This document shows, piece after piece, positions 25,660 to 34,947 of a stretch of DNA of 64,000 nucleotides. Each line of letters starts with the position of its first letter. The first letter of the stretch is position 1. The position numbers were made by a program, and so were the translations under genes. This stretch comes from Paenibacillus sp. PK3_47 (GTDB lineage: Bacteria; Bacillota; Bacilli; Paenibacillales; Paenibacillaceae): positions 1,984,001 to 2,048,000 of the forward strand of contig NZ_CP026029.1 in the NCBI RefSeq assembly GCF_023520895.1. Direction: 5' to 3'. The notes beneath the pieces are model-generated. The model was not told the origin of the DNA. It saw only the letters and a program-made list of their open reading frames with translations, and did no database searches.

Positions 25660-28452
25660 TCAGCCCGTATTCCGCAGACCTGCGGCAATACCGTTGATCG
25701 TAAGCAGCACTTCGCGCAGCAGCTCGGCGTCATCACCATCGGCATCACGCAAGGCTCTAAGCTCGGACAAGAGCTGTACCTGCAGGTAGCTGAGCGGATC
25801 TACATACGGGTTGCGCAGGCGGATCGACTCCTGAATAACCGGAACGTTATCCAGAATGTCCTGCTGGCCGGTAATTTTGAGGATCAGCTCGGAAGTCAGC
25901 TTGAACTCGGCTTCGATCTGTCCGAAGATCCGCTGGCGCGATTCCTCATTTTTGCCCATGGTGGCATATTCCTTTGCGATTACAAGATCCGCTTTGGCAA
26001 TGGCCATCTGCAGCGTATCAATTAAGGTAGTGAAGAAGGAGAAGTTGGCATACATATGCTGCATGATCTTCAGGTTCTCTTCATTGCCGTCATAGAAGCT
26101 CTGCAGACCTGTTCCGGCAGCGTACCAAGCAGGAAGCAGATAACGGCTCTGCGTCCAGGCAAATACCCAAGGAATCGCCCGCAGATCCTCAAACCGGTCG
26201 CTGTTCTTCCGCTTGGAAGGACGGGAACCGATGTTCAGCTCGCCCACTTCAGGCAGCGGGGTTGATTCCTTGAAATAGGTCAGGAAATCCGGATCACGGA
26301 AGATCAGATCCTGATATTTATGCAGCGAGACTTCGGAAATCCGGGCGATAATCTCATCCCACTTGGCTTCATACAGATCAGCTTGCGGCGTTCTTGCATT
26401 AATCGCTGCCGTTACAAGCGCGGATGTGGCCTGCTCCAGACTGCGGTAAGCAATCCCCTGCATCGAGTAACGGGAGGAAATTACCTCTCCCTGCTCGGTA
26501 ATCTTGATTCCTCCGCCGATCGTCGATGCCGGCTGGGCCAGAATACTGCGGTTCAGCGGCATGCCGCCGCGTCCGAGTGCACCGCCGCGTCCGTGGAAGA
26601 ACTTCAGCTTGATGCCGAATTCGTCAGCTGTAGCTGTAATTTCCTTCAGCGCTACGCGCAGTTCCCAGTTTGCTGTAACCACGCCGCCGTCTTTATTGCT
26701 GTCCGAATAACCGAGCATGATCTCTTGAAGATCATTCATCGCTGTTACAGCCGCACGGTAAATCGGCATTTGAAGCAGCTTGCGCATAATTTGCGGTGCG
26801 TTGTGCAGGTCATCAATCGTCTCAAAGAGCGGCACAGCCTGCAAAGTGCAGACGACGGTACCGTCGTTGTCTTTGCGGAACAGACCGACTTCTTTGGCGA
26901 ACACCATAACCTCCAGGATATCGCTGGCCGCTTCTGCCATACTGATCAGGTAGCTGGTAATACAATGCTTGCCGTACTCCTCCTGAGCCGTGAAAATCGC
27001 ACGGTATACCGCAAGGCATTCCTCCGTACTTTCACTGTAAGTCTGGTAAGGAGAAGTCAACGGGCGCGGATCATTCAGCAGGTTCTCCAGCAGTGCGATT
27101 TTGTCGGACTCCGTAAGACCGGCGTAATCCTGCGTGATATTCATTTTGGCCAGAATTTCCGCCATTGCATTCTCATGCTCCTGGCTGTGCTGGCGGACAT
27201 CCAGCGTTGCTGTGTGGAATCCGAACAGTTCAACCTGGCGGATCAGCTTTTTGATATAAGTGTCTGCCACGTAGTCCGCATAGTGATGGCGCAGACTGCG
27301 GTCAATAATGTTCAAATCGTCTATGAATTCCTGTGGTGCCGAATAGCGCTCAGGAGTACCTTTTTTCTCATCATCCAGCACGTTCTGTGTCTTGGAGATC
27401 ATATAGCTCAGCTTAATCCGGTAAGGCTCATTATCATTGCGCCAGGCATCGAAGCGGTTCAGCTTGATAATGTCCCTGTCCTGCTCAATGGACTGCAGCA
27501 GCTCCGGAGTTACCTTAACGATGCTTGTACTAAAGCTCAGATACTGCATCAGTTCACGCATAATGCGCTGATATTCCCGGATAGCCAGCTTGCGCTGCAG
27601 ACGCAGCGTCTGCAGGGTTACAGCAGCAGTAACCGAAGGGTTACCGTCACGGTCCCCGCCGATCCAGGAGCCAAACCGCAGATAAGTCGGCACATGCCAG
27701 TTCTGGCCCGGATAATATTTGCTTAGACATCGCTCAAGTTCCTGGTAGACGTCCGGCAGCACATCAAAAATAGTCTCATGGAAATAATACATTCCGTTAC
27801 GTACTTCATCGAGTACGGTAGGCTTGCGGTCGCGTAATTCGTCCGTCTGCCACAGGGTGATCACTTCGTTCAGCAGCTTCTCGCGGAGCTGTTCACGTTC
27901 GCGGAAGGTTAACGTCGGGTTATCCAGCCCCATGACATCATCAGCAATCCGCTTATGAATATCGAGGATCGCACGCCGCATCGCTTCCGTAGGGTGAGCC
28001 GTCATGACCAGCTCCAGAGACAGGCCGTTCATAATTTCATGAACCTCTTCATGCGAAAAATCCCGTTCACGGAGTTCCTGTATAGCGCTCTCTATCGAGC
28101 CAGGCTGTACAGTATCTCCTGCGGAACGTTCATAATCACGCTTGCGGCGGATCCGGTGGTTCTGCTCGGCAATATTCACTAATTGAAAATAAATAGCGAA
28201 TGCCCGTATCACCTGGTGGCGATTTTCCGGATCCAGTGAATTAATCAGCTCTTTAAATTCATTGTGCAGTTCTGGCAAAAACAATGAGCGCAGCGATTTG
28301 CTGGTTTCACGGATCTTTTCTACGATCTCCAGCAGTTCGTTACCGCCTTGATGAACCAAGACTTCGCCCAGAATGTTCCCCAGGAACCGTACGTCCCGCC
28401 GCAGCAGATTGTTGGAGTTGCTTTTGCTAACGGTAGTCGTAAGTTCAGTCAT
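25660..28452 (-). CDS. ppc: Phosphoenolpyruvate carboxylase
   Basis: Carboxylates phosphoenolpyruvate to oxaloacetate, refilling the TCA cycle. 930 aa, the full family length. Signatures: the catalytic histidine in VMTAHPTEAMRRA, GGDRDGNPSVT, GYSDSNKDGG, FHGRGGALGRGG, and the C-terminal NPYVDPLSYLQVQLL ... GIAAGLRNTG. The ATG at 28452 has GGGGGGAG upstream and is preferred over an in-frame start at 28494. It is a single-gene unit. A TATAAT near 28592 may be its -10 box. Long antisense ORFs are shadows. Confidence 0.97.
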   Translation of the reverse strand: MTELTTTVSKSNSNNLLRRDVRFLGNILGEVLVHQGGNELLEIVEKIRETSKSLRSLFLPELHNEFKELINSLDPENRHQVIRAFAIYFQLVNIAEQNHRIRRKRDYERSAGDTVQPGSIESAIQELRERDFSHEEVHEIMNGLSLELVMTAHPTEAMRRAILDIHKRIADDVMGLDNPTLTFREREQLREKLLNEVITLWQTDELRDRKPTVLDEVRNGMYYFHETIFDVLPDVYQELERCLSKYYPGQNWHVPTYLRFGSWIGGDRDGNPSVTAAVTLQTLRLQRKLAIREYQRIMRELMQYLSFSTSIVKVTPELLQSIEQDRDIIKLNRFDAWRNDNEPYRIKLSYMISKTQNVLDDEKKGTPERYSAPQEFIDDLNIIDRSLRHHYADYVADTYIKKLIRQVELFGFHTATLDVRQHSQEHENAMAEILAKMNITQDYAGLTESDKIALLENLLNDPRPLTSPYQTYSESTEECLAVYRAIFTAQEEYGKHCITSYLISMAEAASDILEVMVFAKEVGLFRKDNDGTVVCTLQAVPLFETIDDLHNAPQIMRKLLQMPIYRAAVTAMNDLQEIMLGYSDSNKDGGVVTANWELRVALKEITATADEFGIKLKFFHGRGGALGRGGMPLNRSILAQPASTIGGGIKITEQGEVISSRYSMQGIAYRSLEQATSALVTAAINARTPQADLYEAKWDEIIARISEVSLHKYQDLIFRDPDFLTYFKESTPLPEVGELNIGSRPSKRKNSDRFEDLRAIPWVFAWTQSRYLLPAWYAAGTGLQSFYDGNEENLKIMQHMYANFSFFTTLIDTLQMAIAKADLVIAKEYATMGKNEESRQRIFGQIEAEFKLTSELILKITGQQDILDNVPVIQESIRLRNPYVDPLSYLQVQLLSELRALRDADGDDAELLREVLLTINGIAAGLRNTG

Positions 28453-28878
28453 GCTGCTCCCCCCATCCTCTTTACGGATCAATGTTTCTAACATTGTCTA
28501 TTTGAAGCTTCCCTCATACCTGTACATGATAACCTATCGGATATCCCCAAGTTATTACGCTGTAAAGCGTCGCAGTAACTATGATTATACACCAAATCCG
28601 TTCTTTATACAGTCTCAAAATATTAATGAATTCCTACTTATTAGAATGGCTGGCTTTCGGGGTGTTTATGTAAGGTATTTGCTGTGGTTTGTATAGCATT
28701 ATACATCGTCAGATCAGGATTACAAACGATTTTTTTTGTAAAACGGCGTAAATTTTTGTTCAGCCGCCTTGAAGATTCCATAATATAGCACGCAAAACAT
28801 CCCTACAAAGTGGGTTTTTACACCGGTGTGTATTCAGGTACTTTACAGGGCCCTTTAAATGTAACCTTTCTAAAATGA

Positions 28879-28908
28879 CAAAAAAGCCTGCTCTTTCGAG
28901 CAGGCCTT
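28879..28908 (-). terminator. Terminator downstream of the tailocin operon
   Basis: AGCCTGCTC-TTTC-GAGCAGGCT hairpin followed by TTTTTT on the minus strand, about 400 bp past the holin gene. Confidence 0.8.
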
Positions 28909-29012
28909 AGAGTGTTGAGAAACCCAGCTCTTTTAAATGGTCTTGGGTTTCTTTGCTGTGTTACCATGTCTGCAGACGCTGCATCCGTTACAGCCTCGTC
29001 TTCTTTCGCACG

Positions 29013-29201
29013 CTAACGGACACTGCGTCCGTTATTTTCCGCAAATCGCTCCGTTTCCATCGCTAACGCACCGTGGTTCCTTTATTCTGCTAAATAATGG
29101 GTAAATTAAGCCCTTTCGGATGAAATAACGGATCTAAGGTCTGTTAGGATTCCAAAACACGCGTCTAGCACAAAATAACGGATCTGGGGTCCGTTAGCAT
29201 T
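29013..29201. repeat. Cluster of TAACGGA...TCCGTTA palindromic repeats
   Basis: Three units: about 29013-29034 (CTAACGGAC-N5-GTCCGTTA), 29123-29151 (AATAACGGATCTAAGGTCTGTTAG) and 29172-29201 (AATAACGGATCTGGGGTCCGTTAG). A fourth half-unit (CGCTAACGCACCG) lies near 29061. Each could fold as a small hairpin. Confidence 0.7.
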
Positions 29202-29304
29202 AGCATTTCCCAGTTAATAATATGTTCTGGTGCGTGAGTTGATAGGTCGGAGCCGGCAATCGTTAACGGGTGTCGTATGATATCAAAAGTAGACCTCGAA
29301 TATA

Positions 29305-29589
29305 TTAATTACTATTCGTATAACCCTGACGGTTATTGAAAGCCAGCTCAAATAATCCGGTAGCCGATAAGCCGGCAAGTCCTCCCGACCATAACCGCAG
29401 AATCAGGTCCAGCTCCGTAAAAGGATACGACACAGCTCCAATGAGCAAGCCGATCATTAACCCTATAAAAGGAATGGTATTCCGCGGCAGTTTGATGTTA
29501 TTTTTGATCAGCTGCACCAGAGCCAGGATAAAGACTGCCAGCACAGATGCAAATGCCATAACGTTATCGAGAATATCAGTATTGATCAT
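29305..29589 (-). CDS. Phage-type holin
   Basis: 94 aa with two to three hydrophobic segments: VMAFASVLAVFILALVQLI (about 10-28), IPFIGLMIGLLIGAVSYPF (about 39-57) and a weaker third near 63-85. The pattern resembles the r1t/LL-H type holins of Gram-positive phages. It would make membrane holes so that the endolysin reaches the wall. It is last in the tail cluster, 24 bp after the endolysin. Confidence 0.75.
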   Translation of the reverse strand: MINTDILDNVMAFASVLAVFILALVQLIKNNIKLPRNTIPFIGLMIGLLIGAVSYPFTELDLILRLWSGGLAGLSATGLFELAFNNRQGYTNSN

Positions 29590-29613
29590 GTAAACTCCTC
29601 CCTTTTGGCGGGA

Positions 29614-30309
29614 TTAACGGGAGCTGGTGGTAATTTCAACCGTTTTAGCAGCCGCTATATAACCTACTTTTGCACCGAGAGCTTCTGCAATTACACGCAC
29701 CGGTACATAGGTTACTCCGTTTTCTACTCTGCCGTCAGCAACTTTGACCCCGTTCACTTTTACCGCAGCAATGGTTTCACTTTTCACAGCCTCCTCCTCC
29801 TTCTCCTCCATCCGCTTATAAGCGGCAGCAATCTGCGCTTCAGAAGGTCTAAGCCCTGCACGCAGGCCTGAAATCGATATCCCAAAGCTCATTTGAAAAT
29901 GCGGGTAATCCTTGAAGCTGGTGAAGTCTCCGCCCCACTCCAATCCGATTGCTTTCGCCTGCTTCACTACCTCCTGCCAATCTGCAATACCGTCATTGTT
30001 CCCGTCACGTTTCATATCCCATGATGCATGGGAACCGCCTGGCAGCAGCAGCGCAAAGTCTATGGCGAGTCCATAGTTATGGTAACTGTATCCGCCGCGG
30101 GCATTGGTGACGATAGCTCCCGGCTTCGTACGTCCCTGGGCGTACAGCGCATCCTGCTCTGCAGCTGTTCTCAGCCCTTGGGTAATGAGAATCGGGACAC
30201 CGCTAACGTAACAGCGCTCGATCAGCTTCTCGGCGGCGGCGAGCACAACAGGATGCAGGCCGGCCAGACGGGATGCTGACTTATTTTTGATTTGTGTCAG
30301 GGTCAGCAT
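29614..30309 (-). CDS. Endolysin, L-alanyl-D-glutamate peptidase (M15)
   Basis: 231 aa. The N-terminal CwlK/VanY-type peptidase has ITQGLRTAAEQDALYAQGR, the zinc ligands in SYHNYGLAIDF (His and Asp) and the last zinc histidine in DYPHFQM. The C-terminal part from about residue 160 (VKVNGVKVADGRVENGVTYVPVRVIAEALGA) is a copper-amine-oxidase-like N-domain, often used as a surface/binding module in Paenibacillus. The ATG at 30309 follows AAGGAG; it overlaps the upstream gene by 29 bp. It cuts cell-wall peptides for particle release. Confidence 0.88.
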   Translation of the reverse strand: MLTLTQIKNKSASRLAGLHPVVLAAAEKLIERCYVSGVPILITQGLRTAAEQDALYAQGRTKPGAIVTNARGGYSYHNYGLAIDFALLLPGGSHASWDMKRDGNNDGIADWQEVVKQAKAIGLEWGGDFTSFKDYPHFQMSFGISISGLRAGLRPSEAQIAAAYKRMEEKEEEAVKSETIAAVKVNGVKVADGRVENGVTYVPVRVIAEALGAKVGYIAAAKTVEITTSSR

Positions 30310-30673
30310 GTGTGAGTTCTCCTTTTTTGATCTCGGACAGCACAATGAACAGGTCCTTGCGCTTGCTGTACATTAACCAGGTCAGGATGACCAGTCCTAG
30401 TGTTGTTCCAGTCTGGGCAGCTGCCCATGCCTGTGAATAAAGTGACGCCATAACCGTATCCGCACCGGACACCGTATAGAATCTGATCCAGAAAGCGACA
30501 GCCATTTTCACGGTGTAAGCCCCCAGAAAAAAGAACGCGGCCAGCATAAACAGACTGACTACGCGTACACGGAATCTTTTGCGGAAATAAAAAAACAGCG
30601 CCGCCATCAGCATAAGCGCACAAACAAACGATATGGAATATGCAATGAACAATGCAATATCAATGATGCCCAT
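30281..30673 (-). CDS. Membrane protein of the lysis module, unknown
   Basis: 130 aa with three predicted membrane helices (residues 5-27, 36-58 and about 80-100) and a basic, charged C-terminal tail. Its place between tail-fibre genes and the endolysin suggests a holin-like or spanin-like lysis role; I do not recognise the family. Confidence 0.6.
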   Translation of the reverse strand: MGIIDIALFIAYSISFVCALMLMAALFFYFRKRFRVRVVSLFMLAAFFFLGAYTVKMAVAFWIRFYTVSGADTVMASLYSQAWAAAQTGTTLGLVILTWLMYSKRKDLFIVLSEIKKGELTHADPDTNQK

Positions 30674-30857
30674 CCTCTACACCTCGGTCATAAATTAAAA
30701 ATTCGGCAAATCCGTTGTTCCGGATCTCTTCCTGTATGTCTTCTGAGACATTCTTGTACCGGCGAATCGAGAGAGTGATCCGGCTTGATGCCTGTCTAAG
30801 CTCTCTCTCCCTACCGCGATGTAGGGGCGATAGCCGTTTGATCCAGCTGCTCAGCAC
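30660..30857 (-). CDS. Small charged protein, unknown
   Basis: 65 aa with GTG start at 30857, preceded by GGGGAGG and directly following the stop of the previous gene (TAACGTG). Rich in Arg and Glu, with no hydrophobic segment. The longer in-frame ORF beginning at 30905 would overlap the neighbour and lacks a ribosome site. It overlaps the next gene by 14 bp. Confidence 0.55.
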   Translation of the reverse strand: MLSSWIKRLSPLHRGRERELRQASSRITLSIRRYKNVSEDIQEEIRNNGFAEFLIYDRGVEDGHH

Positions 30858-30858
30858 G

Positions 30859-31158
30859 TTATCCTCCCCTGTCTTCGTCATTTCCGCTGCCTGCGGCGTG
30901 ATCAATTTTCAGTCTCTGCAGTACTTCAAGCGTCGGTGCCATGAAATCGGAACGCTCTTTGTCGAGTATATTCTGCAGGCGGTCCCTGTCATCCTCAGCA
31001 CGTTCCAGCAGCTCGCGCGGCACCAGGTTCCCTTTTACAATCGATCTCAGCAGCACCAGAAAAATCGCCAGCAGTACCAAAGCTACTATATAAGCAAGCC
31101 CGTACTGGTCCGCCAGCGGCAGCAGCTTTTCCAAATTCGCAATATCGTTGCTATTCAT
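30859..31158 (-). CDS. Single-span membrane protein with coiled coil (holin-like)
   Basis: 99 aa. One membrane segment (YIVALVLLAIFLVLLRSIV, about 23-41) followed by a charged coiled-coil stretch (RELLERAEDDRDRLQNILDKE). Similar small proteins sit in lysis modules of Paenibacillus and Bacillus phages. Function not proven. Confidence 0.6.
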   Translation of the reverse strand: MNSNDIANLEKLLPLADQYGLAYIVALVLLAIFLVLLRSIVKGNLVPRELLERAEDDRDRLQNILDKERSDFMAPTLEVLQRLKIDHAAGSGNDEDRGG

Positions 31159-31185
31159 CCCCCCACTCTCCCTTCTGCCGTGATT

Positions 31186-31213
31186 GTAAAAAGAAAGCCC
31201 CCGGAAGGGGGCA
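31186..31213 (-). terminator. Internal terminator between structural and lysis genes
   Basis: GCCCCC-TTCC-GGGGGC stem then TTTCTTTTT on the minus strand, after the xkdX-like gene. Confidence 0.8.
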
Positions 31214-31236
31214 AAATAAGGGCGCTATTGTGGATG

Positions 31237-31368
31237 CTATTTTTCTGTCAGGTATTCCAAGTCTTTGTCTACCAGAATAGCCTTTACGTCCGGCTGCAGT
31301 GTTGCAGGTACCTCGCTATATTTAGTCTTGCCCAAAATAACGCGCTGTGCGAAAAAAATAGCTAACAT
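31237..31368 (-). CDS. xkdX: XkdX-family small phage protein
   Basis: 43 aa, too short for many gene finders. It begins MLAIFFAQRVILGKTKYSEVP and ends ILVDKDLEYLTEK, matching the XkdX pattern of a short hydrophobic/aromatic start, a conserved ILGK and an acidic tail. Strong ribosome site AAAGGAGG before the ATG at 31368. In PBSX it follows xkdW, as here. Confidence 0.8.
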   Translation of the reverse strand: MLAIFFAQRVILGKTKYSEVPATLQPDVKAILVDKDLEYLTEK

Positions 31369-31419
31369 AATGTTCGCCTCCTTTCAGCTTTAATATGAGC
31401 GATCAGATGTTATCGATGA

Positions 31420-31914
31420 TCACTGATACACTTGTGTGGCAAGTTCAGCAATCAGATCTTCGATAAAGTCCGAACGCTCAGACTGGGCGCTGATCTGCGC
31501 CTTGAGGAGTTTGTTTTCATTTTCCAGCCGGTCAGCTTTATCCGCGATTGTCTCCGGCGGTTCCGGCTCTGGCAGCTGTTGAAGCTCTTCCCATGCTGCT
31601 TCCAGCTCCTCCATTGTCGGCTGGGGAACATCCAGGTTCCATGCGGCGATATATGGACCGCGTTCTACTAGATCGTAATCCTCGCCCACGGTCAGCAGAG
31701 AGTAATCCACTCCATAATAGTAGTGAACACCCTCAACATACTCGACCGGAACCTCGGAGTTCTCGCGTTCCAGCTCTTTGATCTTGTAGCGGACGCGGCC
31801 CTTCTCTTCAGCACCAGGACGGAGGACAGGCTGCAGCCCGTCGTCCTGGACGATATAGTCATGTAGAGGATCCGCGTTCGGGTATACGTGTTGGATTGCC
31901 AGTGATATATTCAT
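31420..31914 (-). CDS. XkdW-like tail protein
   Basis: 164 aa, acidic. The N-terminal half includes VEGVHYYYGVDYSLLTVGEDYDLVERGPYIAAWNLDVPQPTMEELEAAW-type segments; the C-terminal half is a proline linker and coiled coil (DKADRLENENKLLKAQIS). It sits between the large fibre gene and xkdX, the place of xkdW in PBSX; a fibre-assembly role is inferred. Confidence 0.6.
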   Translation of the reverse strand: MNISLAIQHVYPNADPLHDYIVQDDGLQPVLRPGAEEKGRVRYKIKELERENSEVPVEYVEGVHYYYGVDYSLLTVGEDYDLVERGPYIAAWNLDVPQPTMEELEAAWEELQQLPEPEPPETIADKADRLENENKLLKAQISAQSERSDFIEDLIAELATQVYQ

Positions 31915-31930
31915 TCTTCTTCCTCCTTTG

Positions 31931-33973
31931 TTATGCTACTCGCGTGATCCAAATGTTGGAGTACGTTCCATCTGAAGAAAGAGTAGCTCCGGATGGTTTG
32001 TCCGTCCACAAAAGCACCTCAATAATAGTGCCTGCAGGCATATCGAGCGTAATAGTACCGCCCACAATCACAGTACCGTTAATATTTGATGCCTGTCCCC
32101 CCAGCATCCACGAGTGATTGCCGTTTATGTTAAGTCTTAAGTGCGCGTTCATTGCTTCTCCGTTATTATCGAATGCAGTCTTTGCGGAGATAGAATATAT
32201 GCCAGCCTCCCTGTTAACGAATCTCGACAAGTTATAATCGTATTCGTTACGTTGGTCGCTGTACTCCCCTCCGTAATTGACCTTTGTCCAAGTAAGCCGG
32301 GGAACAAATTGCATTGCGATAGGCCCAGCGCCACAATAACTCCGTTGAGATTGTGTATTGTCGCCCCACGGGTTTACAGCGCCCATACCAGTAGTAACTA
32401 TGCCGCCGTCGTTTGTTCCTGCCTGCACGTTACCCACTATGGAATCATAGGAACCGTGAATACGGCCGCCATATGCCGCCTGGTATATAGTTGCGTTTCC
32501 ACTGCCCGAATTTGATTGAGATAGTATCTCCCCGTTAGTGTGGGCATAAAGTACCGCCGTCGAACGTCTGGAGAATACACAGTTATTTACATACGCTTTA
32601 GCGTTCTCGGCGTGCAAGGCTACAGGCGAACCGCCTAAATCAGAACGGATATACTGGAAAAACGCTTCGGTACAGGATATCGCTTGCATGGCGTTTAACG
32701 TCGTATTTGTAAGGTTAAACCCGATAAACTCAGTGCGACAGGTGTTCCGTATAAATGAAACTTGGCCCGTGATCGTGTGCGTGGTAGCGGCGGACGCTGC
32801 CCCGGCAATCTTGAGCATTCCGCCCCCGGAAAACCCTCCAACATATACAGGCTCATTATACGTGCCTGGAGCGACGTAGATCGTAATACTGTGGGTGATC
32901 ACTTGAGGCAATGCCCCAATAGCTGCGCCTATAGTTTTAAATGCGCCACCACTGGTATTCATCAGCCCGTTATTAGCATCGTTCCCGTCTGGCCGAACGT
33001 AATAAACCTCAGCCCAAGAAGAAGACTGTGCTACAATCCTCGCGAGTCCGTCTTTGTTCTTAGTCACCAGATTACCAGTCAAGGCGTTTACTTCAAAAGT
33101 GTTTAGCCAGGAATCAGAGTTCCCCCCTGGAGGACGATACCACATCCGGAATCCTGGGGATGCCTTAGTCACGTCTACCGCCATTGCAAGAGTAGGCTTC
33201 GTGGTATCCTGCTGAGCGCCAGATGCGTTGTTATTCACTCTCAGCTGATAGTCATTTTCCCCGGATCGGTACGCGGACAGGCCGACCGTATCACCGGTAG
33301 CTTGATGCGTAATACCTTCCGTACCGTTTGCCGAAAATTTCGGCCCCGTCAGCGTACCCGTTATCACCGTGTCTCCGGATTTTTTGACAGTGTTGTTAAT
33401 CTGCGTCTGAATGCTGCTCGTCACGCCATCCAGATATCCAAACTCCGCATTTGATACAACACCAGCGCCGATTTTGGCCGCGTCAATATTAAAGGGCAAC
33501 CGTGCGGCCGGCAGCGTCCCACTGTTCAAATCCCCAGCAGACCGTGTTGCCAGATCTGCGAGTGTTGATCCGGTCTTACTGATCTTCCCCCACCCGATCG
33601 CAGCTGTGCTGTTTACATCGGCGTCCACAATTACCCCAGGCGCAATAGCCGTCACGCCGTCCCCCGTACTGGTAACATCGCCCGTGTGATTAGGATGCAC
33701 ATAATTATTCGCCCCCGCAGCCACCCCATCCAGCTTCGCCTTATCCGCTGCAGCCATAAGTCCTGCTGCGCTCGAGGTAGCCGCAGCCGTAGAGGCTTTG
33801 GCATTCCAGGCTGTGCGCTCTGCTGCGGTGATATGCTTAACCGCATCGGACACGTGATCCTGCGCAGCCTTGACCGCAGTGTCCAAAATATCCATATTGC
33901 CGTTCAGATCAGCGATATCTACGATATCTGTGCCATCCGGCTTTTTCAGACCCAAATTGCCCGTAGTTTTCAT
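31931..33973 (-). CDS. Tail fibre with beta-helix and C-terminal jelly-roll domain
   Basis: 680 aa, the probable receptor-binding fibre. The N-terminus (MKTTGNLGLKKPDGTD ... DHVSDAVKHITAAERTAWNAK) is a typical baseplate-attachment segment. Glycine/threonine-rich collar repeats follow to about residue 320. Residues 325-500 form a parallel beta-helix (YYVRPDGNDANNG, IYVAPGTYNEPVYVGG). The last roughly 130 residues (MQFVPRLTWTKVNYGG ... GIYSISAKTAF ... TITLDMPAGTIIEVLLW) resemble a C1q/TNF-type jelly roll, common at fibre tips. Confidence 0.85.
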   Translation of the reverse strand: MKTTGNLGLKKPDGTDIVDIADLNGNMDILDTAVKAAQDHVSDAVKHITAAERTAWNAKASTAAATSSAAGLMAAADKAKLDGVAAGANNYVHPNHTGDVTSTGDGVTAIAPGVIVDADVNSTAAIGWGKISKTGSTLADLATRSAGDLNSGTLPAARLPFNIDAAKIGAGVVSNAEFGYLDGVTSSIQTQINNTVKKSGDTVITGTLTGPKFSANGTEGITHQATGDTVGLSAYRSGENDYQLRVNNNASGAQQDTTKPTLAMAVDVTKASPGFRMWYRPPGGNSDSWLNTFEVNALTGNLVTKNKDGLARIVAQSSSWAEVYYVRPDGNDANNGLMNTSGGAFKTIGAAIGALPQVITHSITIYVAPGTYNEPVYVGGFSGGGMLKIAGAASAATTHTITGQVSFIRNTCRTEFIGFNLTNTTLNAMQAISCTEAFFQYIRSDLGGSPVALHAENAKAYVNNCVFSRRSTAVLYAHTNGEILSQSNSGSGNATIYQAAYGGRIHGSYDSIVGNVQAGTNDGGIVTTGMGAVNPWGDNTQSQRSYCGAGPIAMQFVPRLTWTKVNYGGEYSDQRNEYDYNLSRFVNREAGIYSISAKTAFDNNGEAMNAHLRLNINGNHSWMLGGQASNINGTVIVGGTITLDMPAGTIIEVLLWTDKPSGATLSSDGTYSNIWITRVA

Positions 33974-33985
33974 AGTTTCACTCTC

Positions 33986-34597
33986 CTATTTGAATACTCT
34001 TAACTCATTCCAGGTTCTTGCATGCGCACCATTCCAGGTCAGGGATTTCACGGAATCCCACCAGGTATAGCTGTACACAAACTCATAGTCCAGATGCGCA
34101 GGCTTGATTTCTTCAATGATCTGAATGAGCCCGGCCATATTGGCCGGAATGCCCAGCGTGCCGACAAAACGCACCTGAAAGCTGTACGCTCCAGGCACCT
34201 CCACAACCTCTACATCCCCTCCGGAAAAAGCAGACGCCGTCCTCCGGATCATCTCCGGCGTAGTCGTTCCGCTCCCGCGCAGCTTGGCCTTGATCATTTC
34301 TCTGCGGGTCGCATAGGCTTTGGTTGTGTCCGTAGTCAGACCCAGCACATTCTCCCAGCGTGACAGCCCCCAGGTCGCCGTCTCCACATGATTCTGCAGT
34401 GCGGAATCTTCTATAGAATAAAGAAGCTGTCCGCATTCCATGGCACAGCTGCTCTGCAGCTGCTCCATCTCCACCACGCCCTGGTAATACTCAGGCAGAT
34501 ATTTCATCAAGTCCGGCTGTACAAGCTCTGGTCCTTCCTGATCGGCCGCCTCGGAGGAGTAGGCCAAAATGCCATATAAATGCTCTCCATAAGCCAT
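33986..34597 (-). CDS. xkdU: XkdU/YmfQ-like baseplate protein (DUF2313)
   Basis: 203 aa. LMKYLPEYYQGVVEMEQLQ, the ATWGLSRWENVLGL segment and RREMIKAKLRGSGTTTPEMI match the YmfQ family that caps the baseplate and connects to fibres. In PBSX it directly follows the baseplate J gene; here three other genes lie between them. Confidence 0.85.
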   Translation of the reverse strand: MAYGEHLYGILAYSSEAADQEGPELVQPDLMKYLPEYYQGVVEMEQLQSSCAMECGQLLYSIEDSALQNHVETATWGLSRWENVLGLTTDTTKAYATRREMIKAKLRGSGTTTPEMIRRTASAFSGGDVEVVEVPGAYSFQVRFVGTLGIPANMAGLIQIIEEIKPAHLDYEFVYSYTWWDSVKSLTWNGAHARTWNELRVFK

Positions 34598-34599
34598 AG

Positions 34600-34935
34600 C
34601 TACACCCCTTTAAGCTGATTCCAGCTCAGCGGGCCTTTCGGCATATAGTCATGCGTGTGTGCTGCCGGCGGGAAAACGGAAGGCTTGCCGTCCACCCCGG
34701 CCCAGGTTACGCTGTCTGCATTTTGCGCATAATCCACCTTGCCGTTGTTATTGGTGTCGTAGATGCTTTTGAGCATATCGCCGGTGCTTTGTGAAGCCAC
34801 AAGCAGCATGTTCACGCTGCCTGTACCGATATACAGCTTGCCTGTATCGGTACAATAGCCCAGCTCACCGGCAGCAAGAGTACCGAGCGCGCTTTCCGGC
34901 CCGCGGCGGATTTGAATTAAAGTCTTAAGCGCCAT
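34600..34935 (-). CDS. Short fibre-like protein with tropism-determinant-type N-terminus
   Basis: 111 aa. The start (IQIRRGPESALGTLAAGELGY then CTDTGKLYIGTGS) is the same small beta-domain seen in the N-terminus of the next gene upstream (IQVKRGTRAELSTYGVLKAGEMGF). The C-terminal part ends in an HTHDY motif often found in tail proteins. Probably an accessory or alternative fibre subunit. Confidence 0.65.
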   Translation of the reverse strand: MALKTLIQIRRGPESALGTLAAGELGYCTDTGKLYIGTGSVNMLLVASQSTGDMLKSIYDTNNNGKVDYAQNADSVTWAGVDGKPSVFPPAAHTHDYMPKGPLSWNQLKGV

Positions 34936-34947
34936 ATCCGTCGCCCC

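Larger units (their letters stand above)
28495..29304. other. Intergenic region between ppc and the tailocin
   Basis: About 800 bp without a supported gene. It holds the ppc leader, the tailocin terminator (28879-28908) and a cluster of short palindromic repeats (29013-29201). Confidence 0.6.

Noticed and set aside
26320..27726. 468-codon plus-strand ORF antisense to ppc
   Set aside because: Same reason: shadow of a strongly coding gene.
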